A DNA stretch of 64,000 nucleotides from Perilla frutescens (lineage: Eukaryota; Streptophyta; Magnoliopsida; Lamiales; Lamiaceae). Below, in pieces: positions 10,974 through 25,015 of the stretch. How positions within the stretch are numbered: the stretch's first letter is position 1; every line of letters begins with the position of its first letter. The notes below the pieces were generated by a model, which was not told the DNA's origin, did not search any database, and saw only the letters and a list, made by a program, of their open reading frames with translations. A program made the position numbers and the translations under genes. The stretch is taken from NCBI GenBank assembly GCA_026008535.1, contig BRKX01000009.1:45691001-45755000 (forward strand), in the 5' to 3' direction.

Positions 10974-13900
10974 TATGCAAACTACAAAGTTATAATTTTA
11001 ATTATAATTGAATTCCTTACAATTATTACTTAGACATTCCTAAACATGTGTGCAAATAATTTTTTGAAGACATGAAACTAGTTATTTCTTTCTTGAGGAT
11101 TTTAAACTTCAATTGTAATTTTAAGACTTTTTTATTGATTGTCGAGAACTTTAATATTCATTATTTAATTTATGTAATTTTTTTTATCTTTCCAATCGGG
11201 ATCCCAATGTGACGACCGATCGTGATTTCGATCGGAAATTCAATCGGTTACACAATTGGGGTCCCGATCAAATTTGCTTTTTATCCCCATTTTTTTATTT
11301 TTTTTATTTTTACATTCTAATATTCAATGTTTTATACGTATTTCTCACAAACAAATGTTTAAATCTATTTACTTAGCGCAAGAGTTGGAATTGATTTGAT
11401 GATTAAGTAATTAGATTGATGTTGGACCTATTGCACCATCCCTATTCATAATACCTTCATATATTGTTCAAGAGCGGATATTTATTCTAGTTTGGAGATA
11501 ATTTCGTTTGTATTGATTTAAATTTGGCACATGGATGGTTTTTCATATTTTTTTTTCAGTGTTAATAAGATATGCAAGTTGAGCAAGTTACTAATTAAAG
11601 GTTGGAAAATCAATATATTCTTAATTTGTATAATTTTTTTTATATTTGCAATCGGGATCCCGATGTGACGACCGATCGTTTCACGATCAGAATTCCGATC
11701 GAAAATTCGATCGGTTAAACGATCGGGACCCCGATCAAGTTTGCTTCTTATCCCCATATTTTTTATTTTTTTATATTTTTACATTCCAATATTCAATGTG
11801 TTATATGTATTTCTCACAACCAAATGTTTAAATCTATTTACTTAACGCAAGAGTTGGATTTGATTTGATGATTAAGTAATTAGATTGATGTTGGAGCTAT
11901 TGCACCATCCCTATTCATAATACCTTCATACATTGTTCAAGAGCGGATATTCATTCTAGTTTGGAGATAATTTCATTTGTATTGATTAAAATTTGGCTCT
12001 TGGATGGTTTTTCATATTTTTTTCCAGTGTTAATGAGATGTGCAAGTTGAGCAAGTTACTAATTAAAGGTTGGAAAATAAATATATTCTAAATTTGTGTA
12101 ATTTTTTTTATATATCCAATTGGGATCCCGATGTGACAACCGATCGTTTCACGATCAGAATTCCGATCGAAAATTCGATCGGTTACACGATCGAGATTCC
12201 GATCAAGTTTGCTTTTTATCACCATTTTTTTAATTTTTTTTTATTTTTACATTCCAATATTCAATGTTTTATATGTGTTTCTCACAAACAAATGTTTAAA
12301 TCTATTTAATTATCGCAAGAGTTGGATTTGATTTGATGATTACGTAATTAGATTGATGTTGGACCTGTTGCACAATCCCTATTCATAATACCTTCATATA
12401 TTGTTCACTAGCGGATATTCATTCTAGTTTGGAGAAATTTTCGTTTGTATTGATTTATAGTTACAAAGTTTAATATTCAAACTACAAAGTTATAATTTTA
12501 ATTATAATTGAATTCCTTACAATTATTACTTAGATATTCCTAAACATTTGTGCAAATAATTTTTTGAAGACATGAAGCTAGTTATTTCTTTCTTGAGGCT
12601 ATTAAACTTCAATTGTAATTTTAAGACTTTTTTATTGATTGTCGAGAACTTTAATATTCATTATTTAATTTATGTAATTTTTTTTATCTTTCCAATTGAG
12701 ATCCCAATGTGACGACCGATCGTGATTTCGATCAGAAATTCAATCGGTTACACGATCGGGATCCTGATCAAGTTTGCTTTGTATCCCCATTTTTTTGTTT
12801 TTTTATATTTTTACATTCTAATATTCAATGTTTTATACGTATTTCTCACAAACAAATGTTTAAATCTATTTACTTAGCGCAAGAGTTGGATTTGATTTGA
12901 TGATTAAGTAATTAGATTGATGTTGGACCTACTGCACCATCCCTATTCATAATACCTTCATATATTGTTCAAGAGCGGATATTCATTCTAGTTTGGAGAT
13001 AATTTCGTTTGTATTTATTTAAATTTGGCACATGGATGGTTTTTCATATTTTATTTCCAGTGTTAAGGAGATGTGCAAGTTGAGCAAGTTACTAATTAAA
13101 GGTTGGAAAATCAATATATTCTTAATTTGTATAATTTTTTTTATATTTCCAATCGGGATCCCGATGTGACGACCGATCGTTTCACGATCAGAATTCCGAT
13201 CGAAAACTTGATCGGTTACACGATCAGGATCCCGATCAAGTTTGCTTTTTATCCCAATATTTTTTATTTTACTATATTTTTACATTCCAATATTCAATGA
13301 TTTACATGTATTTCTCCCAAATAAATGTTTAAATCTATTTACTTAGCGCAAGAGTTGGATTTGATTTGATGATTAAGTAATTAGATTGATGTTGGAGCTA
13401 TTGCACCATCCCTATTCATAATACCTTCATATTGTTCAAGAGCGCATAGTCATTCTAGTTTGGAGATAATTTTATTTGTATTGATTTAAATTTGGCACTC
13501 GGATGGTTTCTCATATTTTTTTCCAGTGTTAATGATATGTGCATGTTGAGCAAGTTACTAATTAAAGGTTGGAAAATAAATTAAACTTCAATTGTAATTT
13601 TAAGACTTTTTTATTGATTGTCGAGAACTTTAATATTCATTATTTAATTTATGTAATTTTTTTTATCTTTCCAATCGAGATCCCAATGTGACGACCGATC
13701 GTGATTTCGATCAGAAATTCAATCGGTTACACGATCGGGATCCCGATCAAGTTTGCTTTATATCCCCATTTTTTTGTTTTTTTATATTTTTACATTCTAA
13801 TATTCAATGTTTTATACGTATTTCTCACAAACAAATGTTTAAATCTATTTACTTAGCGCAAGAGTTGGATTTGATTTGATGATTAAGTAATTAGATTGAT

Positions 13901-16900
13901 GTTGGACCTACTGCACCATCCCTATTCATAATACCTTCATATATTGTTCAAGAGCGGATATTCATTCTAGTTTGGAGATAATTTCGTTTGTATTGATTTA
14001 AATTTGGCACATGGATGGTTTTTCGTTTTTTTTTCCAGTGTTAATGAGATGTGCAAGTTGAGCAAGTTACTAATTAAAGGTTGGAAAATCAACATATTCT
14101 TAATTTGTATAATTTTTTTTATATTTCCAATCGGGATCCCGATGTGACGACGGATCGTTTCACGATCAGAATTCCGATCGAAAATTCGATCGGTTACACG
14201 ATCGGGATTCCGATCAAGTTTGCTTTTTATCACCATTTTTTTAATTTTTTTTTATTTTTACATTCCAATATTCAATGTTTTATATGTGTTTCTCACAAAC
14301 AAATGTTTAAATCTATTTAATTATCGCAAGAGTTGGATTTGATTTGATGATTACGTAATTAGATTGATGTTGGACCTGTTGCACAATCCCTATTCATAAT
14401 ACCTTCATATATTGTTCACTAGCGAATATTCATTCTAGTTTGGAGAAATTTTCGTTTGTATTGATTTATAGTTACAAAGTTTAATATTCAAACTACAAAG
14501 TTATAATTTTAATTATAATTGAATTCCTTACAATTATTACTTAGATATTCCTAAACATTTGTGCAAATAATTTTTTGAAGACATGAAGCTAGTTATTTCT
14601 TTCTTGAGGCTATTAAACTTCAATTGTAATTTTAAGACTTTTTTATTGATTGTCGAGAACTTTAATATTCATTATTTAATTTATGTAATTTTTTTTATCT
14701 TTCCAATTGAGATCCCAATGTGACGACCGATCGTGATTTCGATCAGAAATTCAATCGGTTACACGATCGGGATCCTGATCAAGTTTGCTTTGTATCCCCA
14801 TTTTTTTGTTTTTTTATATTTTTACATTCTAATATTCAATGTTTTATACGTATTTCTCACAAACAAATGTTTAAATCTATTTACTTAGCGCAAGAGTTGG
14901 ATTTGATTTGATGATTAAGTAATTAGATTGATGTTGGACCTACTGCACCATCCCTATTCATAATACCTTCATATATTGTTCAAGAGCGGATATTCATTCT
15001 AGTTTGGAGATAATTTCGTTTGTATTGATTTAAATTTGGCACATGGATGGTTTTTCGGTTTTTTTTCCAGTGTTAATGAGATGTGCAAGTTGAGCAAGTT
15101 ACTAATTAAAGGTTGGAAAATCAACATATTCTTAATTTGTATAATTTTTTTTATATTTCCAATCGGGATCCCGATGTGACGACGGATCGTTTCACGATCA
15201 GAATTCCGATCGAAAATTCGATCGGTTACACGATCGGGATTCCGATCAAGTTTGCTTTTTATCACCATTTTTTTAATTTTTTTTTATTTTTACATTCCAA
15301 TATTCAATGTTTTATATGCATTTTTCACAAACAAATGTTTAAATCTATTTACTTAGCGCAAGAGTTGGATTTGATTTGATGATTAAGTAATTAGATTGAT
15401 GTTGGACCTATTGCACCATCCCTATTCATAATACCTTCATATATTGTTCAAGAGCAGATATTCATTCTAGTTTGGAGATAATTTCGTTTGTATTGATTTA
15501 AATTTGGCACATGGATGGTTTTTCATATATTTTTTCCAGTGTTAAGGAGACGTGCAAGTTGAGCAAGTCACTAATTAAAGGTTGGAAAATCAATATATTC
15601 TTAATTTGTATAATTTTTTTTATATATCCAGTCGGGATCCCGATGTGACGACCGATCATTTCACGATCGGAATTCCGATCGAAAATTCGATCGGTTACAC
15701 GATCGGGATCCCGATCAAGTTTGCCTTTTATCCCCATATTTTTTGTTTTTTATATTTTTACATTCTAATATTCAATGTTTTATACGTATTTCTCACAAAC
15801 AAATGTTTAAATCTATTTACTTAGCGCAAGAGTTGGATTTGATTTGATGATTAAGTAATTAGATTGATGTTGGACCTATTGCACCATCCCTATTCATAAT
15901 ACCTTCATATATTGTTCAAGAGCGGATATTCATTCTAGTTTGAAGATAATTTCGTTTGTATTTATTTAAATTTGGCACATGGATGGTTTTTCATATTTTA
16001 TTTCCAGTGTTAAGGAGATGTGCAAGTTGAGCAAGTTACTAATTAAAGGTTGGAAAATCAATATATTCTTAATTTGTATAATTTTTTTTATATTTCCAAT
16101 CGGGATCCCGATGTGACGACCGATCGTTTCACGATCAGAATTCCGATCGAAAACTTGATCGGTTACACGATCAGGATCCCGATCAAGTTTGCTTTTTATC
16201 CCAATATTTTTTATTTTACTATATTTTTACATTCCAATATTCAATGATTTACATGTATTTCTCCCAAATAAATGTTTAAATCTATTTACTTAGCGCAAGA
16301 GTTGGATTTGATTTGATGATTAAGTAATTAGATTGATGTTGGAGCTATTGCACCATCCCTATTCATAATACCTTCATATTGTTCAAGAGCGCATAGTCAT
16401 TCTAGTTTGGAGATAATTTTATTTGTATTGATTTAAATTTGGCACTCGGATGGTTTCTCATATTTTTTTCCAGTGTTAATGATATGTGCATGTTGAGCAA
16501 GTTACTAATTAAAGGTTGGAAAATAAATTAAACTTCAATTGTAATTTTAAGACTTTTTTATTGATTGTCGAGAACTTTAATATTCATTATTTAATTTATG
16601 TAATTTTTTTTATCTTTCCAATCGAGATCCCAATGTGACGACCGATCGTGATTTCGATCAGAAATTCAATCGGTTACACGATCGGGATCCCGATCAAGTT
16701 TGCTTTATATCCCCATTTTTTTGTTTTTTTATATTTTTACATTCTAATATTCAATGTATTATACGTATTTCTCACAAACAAATGTTTAAATCTATTTACT
16801 TAGCGCAAGAGTTGGATTTGATTTGATGATTAAGTAATTAGATTGATGTTGGACCTACTGCACCATCCCTATTCATAATACCTTCATATATTGTTCAAGA

Positions 16901-19900
16901 GCGGATATTCATTCTAGTTTGGAGATAATTTCGTTTGTATTGATTTAAATTTGGCACATGGATGGTTTTTCGTTTTTTTTTCCAGTGTTAATGAGATGTG
17001 CAAGTTGAGCAAGTTACTAATTAAAGGTTGGAAAATCAACATATTCTTAATTTGTATAATTTTTTTTATATTTCCAATCGGGATCCCGATGTGACGACGG
17101 ATCGTTTCACGATCAGAATTCCGATCGAAAATTCGATCGGTTACACGATCGGGATTCCGATCAAGTTTGCTTTTTATCACCATTTTTTTAATTTTTTTTT
17201 ATTTTTACATTCCAATATTCAATGTTTTATATGCATTTTTCACAAACAAATGTTTAAATCTATTTACTTAGCGCAAGAGTTGGATTTGATTTGATGATTA
17301 AGTAATTAGATTGATGTTGGACCTATTGCACCATCCCTATTCATAATACCTTCATATATTGTTCAAGAGCAGATATTCATTCTAGTTTGGAGATAATTTC
17401 GTTTGTATTGATTTAAATTTGGCACATGGATGGTTTTTCATATATTTTTTCCAGTGTTAAGGAGACGTGCAAGTTGAGCAAGTCACTAATTAAAGGTTGG
17501 AAAATCAATATATTCTTAATTTGTATAATTTTTTTTATATTTCCAATCGGGATCCCGATGTGACGACAGATCATTTCACGATCGGAATTCCGATCGAAAA
17601 TTTGATCGGTTACACGATCGGGATCCCGATCAAGTTTGCCTTTTATCCCCATATTTTTTGTTTTTTATATTTTTACATTCTAATATTCAGTGTTTTATAT
17701 TTATTTCTCACAAACAAATGTTTAAATCTATTTACTTAGCGCAAGAGTTGGATTTGATTTAATGATTAAGTATTTACATTGATGTTGGACCTGTTGCACA
17801 ATCCCTATTCATAATACCTTCATATATTCTTCACTAGCGGATATTCATTCTAGTTTGGAGATATTTTCGTTTGTATTGATTTAAATTGGGCACTTGGATG
17901 GTTTTTCATATTTTTTCAAGTGTTAAGAAGATGTGCAAGTTGAGCAAGTTACTAATTAAAGGTTGGAAAATCAATATATTCTAAATTTGTGTAATTTTTT
18001 TATCTTTCCAATTGGGATCCTGATGTGACAACCGATCGTTTCACGATCGGAATTCCCATAGAGAATTCGATCGGTTACACGATCGGGATCCCGATCAAGT
18101 TTGCTTCTTATCCCCATATTTTTTATTTTTTTATATTTTTACATTCCAAAATTCAATGTGTTATATGTATTTCTCACAAACAAATGTTTAAATCTATTTA
18201 CTTAGCACAAGAGTTGGATTTGATTTGATGATTAAGTAATTAGATTGATGTTGGATCTATTGCATCATCCCTATTCATAATACCTTCATATATTGTTCAA
18301 GAGCGGATATTCATTCTAGTTTGGAGATAATTTCATTTGTATTGATTTAAATTTGGCACATGGATGGTTTTTCTTTTTTTTTTTCCAGTGTTAAGGAGAT
18401 GTGCAAGTTGAGCAAGTTACTAATTAAAGGTTGAAAAATCAATATATTCTTAATTTGTATATTTTTTTTTTATATTTCCAATCGGGATCCCGATGTGACG
18501 ACCGATCGTTTCACGATCAGAATTCTGATCGAAAATTCGATCGGTTACACGATCGGGACCCCGATCAAGTTTGCTTCTTATCCCCATATTTTTTATTTTT
18601 TTATATTTTTACATTCCAATATTCAATGTCTTATATGTATTTCTCACAAACAAATATTTAAATCTATTTACTTAACGCAAGAGTTGGATTTGATTTGATG
18701 ATTAAGTAATTAGATTGATGTTGGAGCTATTGCATCATCCCTATTCATAATACCTTCATACATTGTTCAAGAGCGGAAAGTCATTCTAGTTTGGAGATAA
18801 TTTCATTTGTATTGATTAAAATTTGGCTCTTGGATGGTTTTTCATATTTTTTTCCAGTGTTAATGAGATGTGCAAGTTGAGCAAGTTACTAATTAAAGGT
18901 TGGAAAATAAATATATTCTTAATTTGTGTAATTCTTTTTATATTTCCAATTGGGATCCCGATGTGACAACCGATCGTTTCACGATCAGAATTCCAATAGA
19001 AAATTCGATCGGTTACACGATCGTGATTCCGATCAAGTTTGCTTTTTATCACCATTTTTTTAATTTTTTTTTTATTTTTACATTCCAATATTCAATGTTT
19101 TATATGTGTTTCTCACAAACAAATGTTTAAATCTATTTAATTATCGCAAGAGTTGGATTTGATTTGATGATTACGTAATTAGATTGATGTTGAACCTATT
19201 ACACCATCCCTATTCATAATACCTTCATATATTGTTCACTAGCGGATATTCATTCAAGTTTGGAGAAATTTTCGTTTGTATTGATTTATAGTTACAAAGT
19301 TTAATATTCAAACTACAAAGTTATAATTTTAATTATAATTGAATTCCTTACAATTATTACTTAGATATTCCTAAACATTTGTGCAAATAATTTTTTGAAG
19401 ACATGAAGCTAGTTATTTCTTTCTTGAGGCTTTTAAACTTCAATTGTAATTTTAAGACTTTTTTATTGATTGTCGAGAACTTTAATATTCATTATTTAAT
19501 TTATGTAATTTTTTTTATCTTTCCAATCGAGATCCCAATGTGACGACCGATCGTGATTTCGATCAGAAATTCAATCGGTTACACGATCGGGATCCCGATC
19601 AAGTTTGCTTTGTATCCCCATTTTTTTGTTTTTTTATATTTTTACATTCTAATATTCAATGTTTTATACGTATTTCTCACAAACAAATGTTTAAATCTAT
19701 TTACTTAGCGCAAGAGTTGGATTTGATTTGATGATTAAGTAATTAGATTGATGTTGGACCTACTGCACCATCCCTATTCATAATACCTTCATATATTGTT
19801 CAAGAGCGGATATTCATTCTAGTTTGGAGATAATTTCGTTTGTATTGATTTAAATTTGGCACATGGATGGTTTTTCGTTTTTTTTTCCAGTGTTAATGAG

Positions 19901-22900
19901 ATGTGCAAGTTGAGCAAGTTACTAATTAAAGGTTGGAAAATCAACATATTCTTAATTTGTATAATTTTTTTTATATTTCCAATCGGGATCCCGATGTGAC
20001 GACGGATCGTTTCACGATCAGAATTCCGATCGAAAATTCGATCGGTTACACGATCGGCATTCCGATCAAGTTTGCTTTTTATCACCATTTTTTTAATTTT
20101 TTTTTATTTTTACATTCCAATATTCAATGTTTTATATGTATTTCTCACAAACAAATGTTTAAATCTATTTACTTAGCGCAAGAGTTGGATTTGATTTGAT
20201 GATTAAGTAATTAGATTGATGTTGAACCTATTACACCATCCCTATTCATAATACCTTCATATATTGTTCAAGAGTAGATATTCATTCTAGTTTGGAGATA
20301 TTTTCATTTGTATTGATTTATAATTACAAAGTTTAATATTCAAACTACAAAGTTATAATTTTAATTATAATTGAATTCCTTACAATTATTACTTAGACAT
20401 TCCTAAACATGTGTGCAAATAATTTTTTGAAGACATGAAGCTAGGTATTTCTTTCTTGAGGCTTTTAAACTTCAATTGTAATTTTAAGACTTTTTTATTG
20501 ATTGTCGAGAACTTTAAGATTCATTATTTAATTTATGTAATTTTTTCTATCTTTCCAATCGGGACCCCAATGTGACGACCGATCGTTTCACGATCAGAAT
20601 TCCGATCGAAAATTCGATTGGTTACACGATCGGGATCCCGATCAAGTTTGCTTCTTATCCCCATATTTTTTATTTTTTTATATTTTTACATTCCAATATT
20701 CAATGTGTTATATGTATTTCTCACAAACAAATGTTTAAATCTATTTACTTAGCACAAGAGTTGGATTTGATTTGATGATTAAGTAATTAGATTGATGTTG
20801 GAGCTATTGCACCATCCCTATTCATAATACCTTCATATATTGATCAAGAGTGCATATTCATTCTAGTTTGGAGATAATTTCATTTGTATTGATTTAAATT
20901 TGGCACTTGGATGGTTTGTCATATCTTTTTCCAGTGTTAATGAGATGTGCAATCAACTTTCCTTTTTATCACCATTTTTTTAATTTTTTTTTTACATTCC
21001 AATATTCAATGTTTTATATGTATTTCTCACAAACAAATGTTTAAATCTATTTACTTAACGCAAGAGTTGGATTTGATTTGATGATTAAGTAATTAGATTG
21101 ATGTTGGACCTGTTGCACAATCCCTATTCATAATACCTTCATATATTGTTCACTAGCGGATATTCATTCTAGTTTGGAGATATTTTCGTTTGTTTTGATT
21201 TAAATTGGGCACTTGGATGGTTTTTCATATTTTTTCCAGTGTTGAGGAGATGTGCAAGTTGAGCAAGTTACTAATTAAAGGTTGGAAAATCAATATATTC
21301 TAAATTTGTGTAATTTTTTTATCTTTCCAATTGTGATCCCGATGTGACAACCGATCATTTCACGATCGGAATTCCGATCGAAAATTCGATCGGTTACAGG
21401 ATCGGGATCCCGATCAAGTTTTCTTTTCATCCCCATATTTTTTGTTTTTTATATTTTTACATTCTAATATTCAGTGTTTTATATGTATTTCTCATAAACA
21501 AATGTTTAAATCTATTTACTTAGCGCAAGAGTTGGATTTGATTTGATGATTAAGTAATTAGATTGATGTTGAACCTATTACACCATCCTTATTCATAATA
21601 CCTTCATATATTGTTCAAGAGCAGATATTCATTCTAGTTTGGAGATATTTTCGTTTGTATTGATTTATAATTACAAAGTTTAATAATTCAAACTAGAAAG
21701 TTATAATTGTAATTATAATTGAATTCCTTACAATTATTACTTAGACATTCCTAAACATGTGGTGCAAATAATTTTTTGAAGACATGAAGCTAGTGATTTC
21801 TTTCTTGAGGCTTTTAAACTTCAATTGTAATTTTAAGACTTTTTTATTGATTGTCGAGAACTTTAATATTCATTATTTAATTTATGTAATTTTTTTTATC
21901 TTTCCAATCGGGATCCCAATGTGACGACCAATCGTGATTTCGATCGGAAATTCAATCGGTTACATTATCGAGATCTCGATCAAGTTTGCTTTTTATCCCT
22001 ATTTTTTTATTTTTTTTATTTTTACATTCTAATATTCAATGTTTTATACGTATTTCTCACAAACAAATGTTTAAATCTATTTACGTAGCGCAAGAGTTGG
22101 ATTTGATTTGATGATTAAGTAATTAGATTGATGTTAGACCTATTGCACCATCCCTATTCATATTACCTTCATATATTGTTCAAGAGCGGATATTCATTCT
22201 AGTTTGGAGATAATTTCGTTTGTATTGATTTAAATTTGGCACATGGATGGTTTTTCATATTTTTTTCTAGTGTTAATGAGATGTGCAAGTTGAGCAAGTT
22301 ACTAATTAAAGGTTGGAAAATCAATATATTCTTAATTTGTATAATTTTTTTATATTTCCAATCGGGATCCCGATGTGACGACCGATCGTTTTCCGATCAG
22401 AATTACGATCGAAAATTCGATCGGTTACATGATCGGGATCCCGATCAAGTTTGCTTTTCATCCCCATATTTTTTATTTTTTTATATTTTTACATTCCAAT
22501 ATTCAATGTTTTACATGTATTTCTCACAAATAAATGTTTAAATCTATTTACTTAGCGCAAGAGTTGGATTTGATTTGATGATTAAGTAATTAGATTGATG
22601 TTGGAGCTATTGCACCATCCCTATTCATAATACCTTCATATATTGTTCAAGAGCGCATATTCATTCTAGTTTGGAGATAATTTCATTTGTATTGATTTAA
22701 ATTTGGTACTTGGATGGTTTTTCATATTTTTTCCAGTGTCAATGAGATTTGCAAGTTGAGCAAGTTACTAATTAAAGGTTGGAAAATAAATATATTCTTA
22801 ATTTGTGTAATTTTTTTTATATTTCCAATAGGGATCCCGATGTGACGACCGATCGTTTCACGATCAGAATTCCGATCGAAAATTTGATCGGTTACACGAT

Positions 22901-23812
22901 CGGGATTCCGATCAAGTTTGCTTTTTATCACCATTTTTTTAATTTTTTTTTTTATTTTTACATTCCAATATTCAATGTTTTATATGTTTGTCTCACAAAC
23001 AAATGTTTAAATCTATTTACTTAGCGCAAGAGTTGGATTTGATTTGATGATTAAGTAATTAGATTGATGTTGGACCTGTTGCACAATCCCTATTCATAAT
23101 ACCTTCTTATATTGTTCACTAGCGGATATTCATTCTAGTTTGGAGATATTTTCGTTTGTATTGATTTAAATTGCGCACTTGGTTGGTTTTTCATATTTTT
23201 TCCAGTGTTAAGGAGATGTGCAAGTTGAGCTAGTTAATAATGAAAGGTTGGAAAATCAATATATTCTAAATTTGTGTAATTTTTTTATCTTTCCAATTGG
23301 GATCCCGATGTGACAACCGATCGTTTCACGATCGGAATTCCGATTGAAAATTCGATCGGTTACACGATCGGGATCCCGATCAAGTTTGCTTTTTATCCCC
23401 ATATTTTTTGTTTTTTATATTTTTACATTCTAATATTCAATGTTTTATATATATTTCTCACAAACAAATGTTTAAATCTTTTTACTTAGCGCAAGAGTTT
23501 GATTTGATTTGACGATTAAGTAATTAAATTGATGTTGCACCTATTGCGCCATTCCTGTTCATAATACCTTCATCTATTGTTCAAGAGCGGATATTCATTC
23601 TAATTTGGAGATATTTTCATTTGTATTGATTTAAATTGGGCATTTGGATGGTTTTTATATTTTTTTTCCAGTGTTAATGAGATGTGCAAGTTGAGTGAGT
23701 TATTAATTAAAGATTGAAAAACTAATATATTCTTAATTTGTGCAATTTTTTTTATCTTTCCAATTGGGATCCCGATGTGCCGACCGATCATTTCACAATT
23801 AGAATTATATAT
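10974..23812. repeat. 12.8-kb satellite array, monomers of about 460 and 575 bp
   Basis: About 26 tandem monomers are present, recognised by a core of about 90 bp with GTGACGACCGATCG-type sequence. Cores lie near 11213, 11667, 12138, 12712, 13170, 13692, 14150, 14724, 15182, 15642, 16117, 16639, 17097, 17563, 18028, 18498, 18968, 19544, 20002, 20575, 21346, 21926, 22379, 22850, 23310 and 23780. Spacing is mostly 453-475 bp. The units at 574-579 bp carry an extra block (ACTACAAAGTTATAATTT...). A monomer near 20950 has lost its core. The core is packed with palindromes (CGGGATCCCG twice, GATCGGAATTCCGATC), while the rest is AT-rich. Open frames of 60-90 codons in both strands are by-products of the repeat. 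Confidence 0.95.
13000..17240. repeat. Higher-order duplications inside the satellite array
   Basis: Blocks recur at fixed offsets. About 13100-14240 recurs at +2947 (16050-17190) with almost no change. The monomer pair from 13690 recurs at +1032, and 15113-15740 recurs at +1915. An unusual recombinant junction near 13580 is also found at 16527, which proves the block was copied as a whole. This indicates recent unequal exchange or rolling amplification within the array. Confidence 0.85.
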
Positions 23813-24290
23813 CCCGATGATATCACGATCAATCCCGATAATACTAGATTGATCGGCATAACGATTGAAGCCCGATGCTGATTCTGATCGGTCTAAACAT
23901 GACTGTGGAATTTATCCCGGTCACATCACGATCGTATTTAGTGAAACCCGATATATATATGTATATATATATATAATGTGAAAAATTTAGATAACGGTCG
24001 TATTTAGTGAAATCCCGATAAACTCCTTTTAATTTTTTTCAGTTTCGCGTGATTTGTCAGTCGTACACACAGATTTTATTATAAGGGACAATAAATGTCA
24101 CATTGTTAGTACAATCAAATGTTTGCACTCGATGCTAGAACCATGTGCACTGCATACCATCACTGGATGTGTGACATGTGGCAAGGTTTAAAAAAAAAAC
24201 TAAAATCGGTACTATTGTTACTGTTGGTTGGTTGGGTTAAAATGTCCCCACTTGGGTAAAGTAGTACAGCAGGGTGGTGAATGTAAATTA
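23813..24290. other. Degenerate GATC-rich right shoulder of the satellite and unique DNA
   Basis: Up to about 24020 the sequence still holds scattered CCCGAT and CGATC motifs like those left of the array (10560-10973), plus a TA-rich microsatellite near 23950. The remainder is unique AT-rich DNA with no gene. Confidence 0.55.
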
Positions 24291-25015
24291 AATTGTTCAT
24301 CTGCAAATCTGCGTTTTCTTTTGTTGTTCTTCAATCTGCTTCTTCTTCTTCATCTGCTTCATCTGTTTCTTCTTCTTCATCTGCGAATCTGCAAATCTGC
24401 TTCTTCTTCATCCGCTTCATCTGCAAATCTTCTTGTTCTTCTTTATCTGCAAATCTATTTCCGCCACAACCACCGTCACTTTCAGCTCTACCTCCGCCGC
24501 CGTCTCCGTTTTCACCAAGTCAAGGCTGAACCCCTTTCCTGATCTCCGACCTGCCTCCGCCGCGGCGCTTCGCCTACTTGATATCCAGATCCGCCAGAAA
24601 TGGATCGATGCTCCGCTGAACACTGGAGATGCTGTACCACCCGAGTAATCAGTCTATCGTGCACCTCGATGCTGAGATCTTCGTCGATGAGATGCTTGAT
24701 TTGTATAATTGTGATTAATCTTTTCGTTTGGAATTTGAAGGTCATGGGACGTATCCGAAAATTTCTAGAAAATTAATAGATGATCGGTGGTTTCGTCGCT
24801 GCAGTGCCGGAGGGGAGGAAGAAGGGGGCTGCGGCGGTGTTGTGGTCCTCAAACTCTCATCGAGTGGAGTGAGAAGAGGAAGATGATCAAGCGAATAAAA
24901 AACGGGCAAATGATGTGGCCGTTGGTGGCCAGTGGTTGTCGGTGGAAATATGAGAAGAAGATGTAGAGTGGTTGTTCGCGGAAATGGAGTTGGAGGAGAA
25001 GATGAAGTGGTGGTT
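24290..25015. other. GC-rich gene-like fragment with TTC-rich leader
   Basis: A TTC/CTGCAAATCTGC-rich leader (24300-24460) is followed by a GC-rich segment (about 24460-25015) quite unlike the surrounding AT-rich DNA. The leader and the motif AATCTATTTCCGCC recur at 28400-28565 and 28965-29155. No conserved domain is recognisable in any frame. It looks like a captured 5' part of a host gene, as Mutator-like elements often carry, but the donor is unknown. Confidence 0.5.

Noticed and set aside
11518..23791. Dozens of 60-100-codon open frames with similar products on both strands
   Set aside because: They repeat with the satellite monomer, occur in both strands over the same bases, and encode only phenylalanine/isoleucine-rich text plus the palindromic core. 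They are repeat by-products and not genes.
11190..23800. CRISPR-like array
   Set aside because: Repeats are long (460-575 bp), spacers are also repeated, and the rest of the window is clearly plant nuclear DNA.
24228..24745. Serine/leucine-rich small proteins on both strands
   Set aside because: The composition comes from TTC/CTT runs in the captured leader, and no frame shows a domain or a convincing start.
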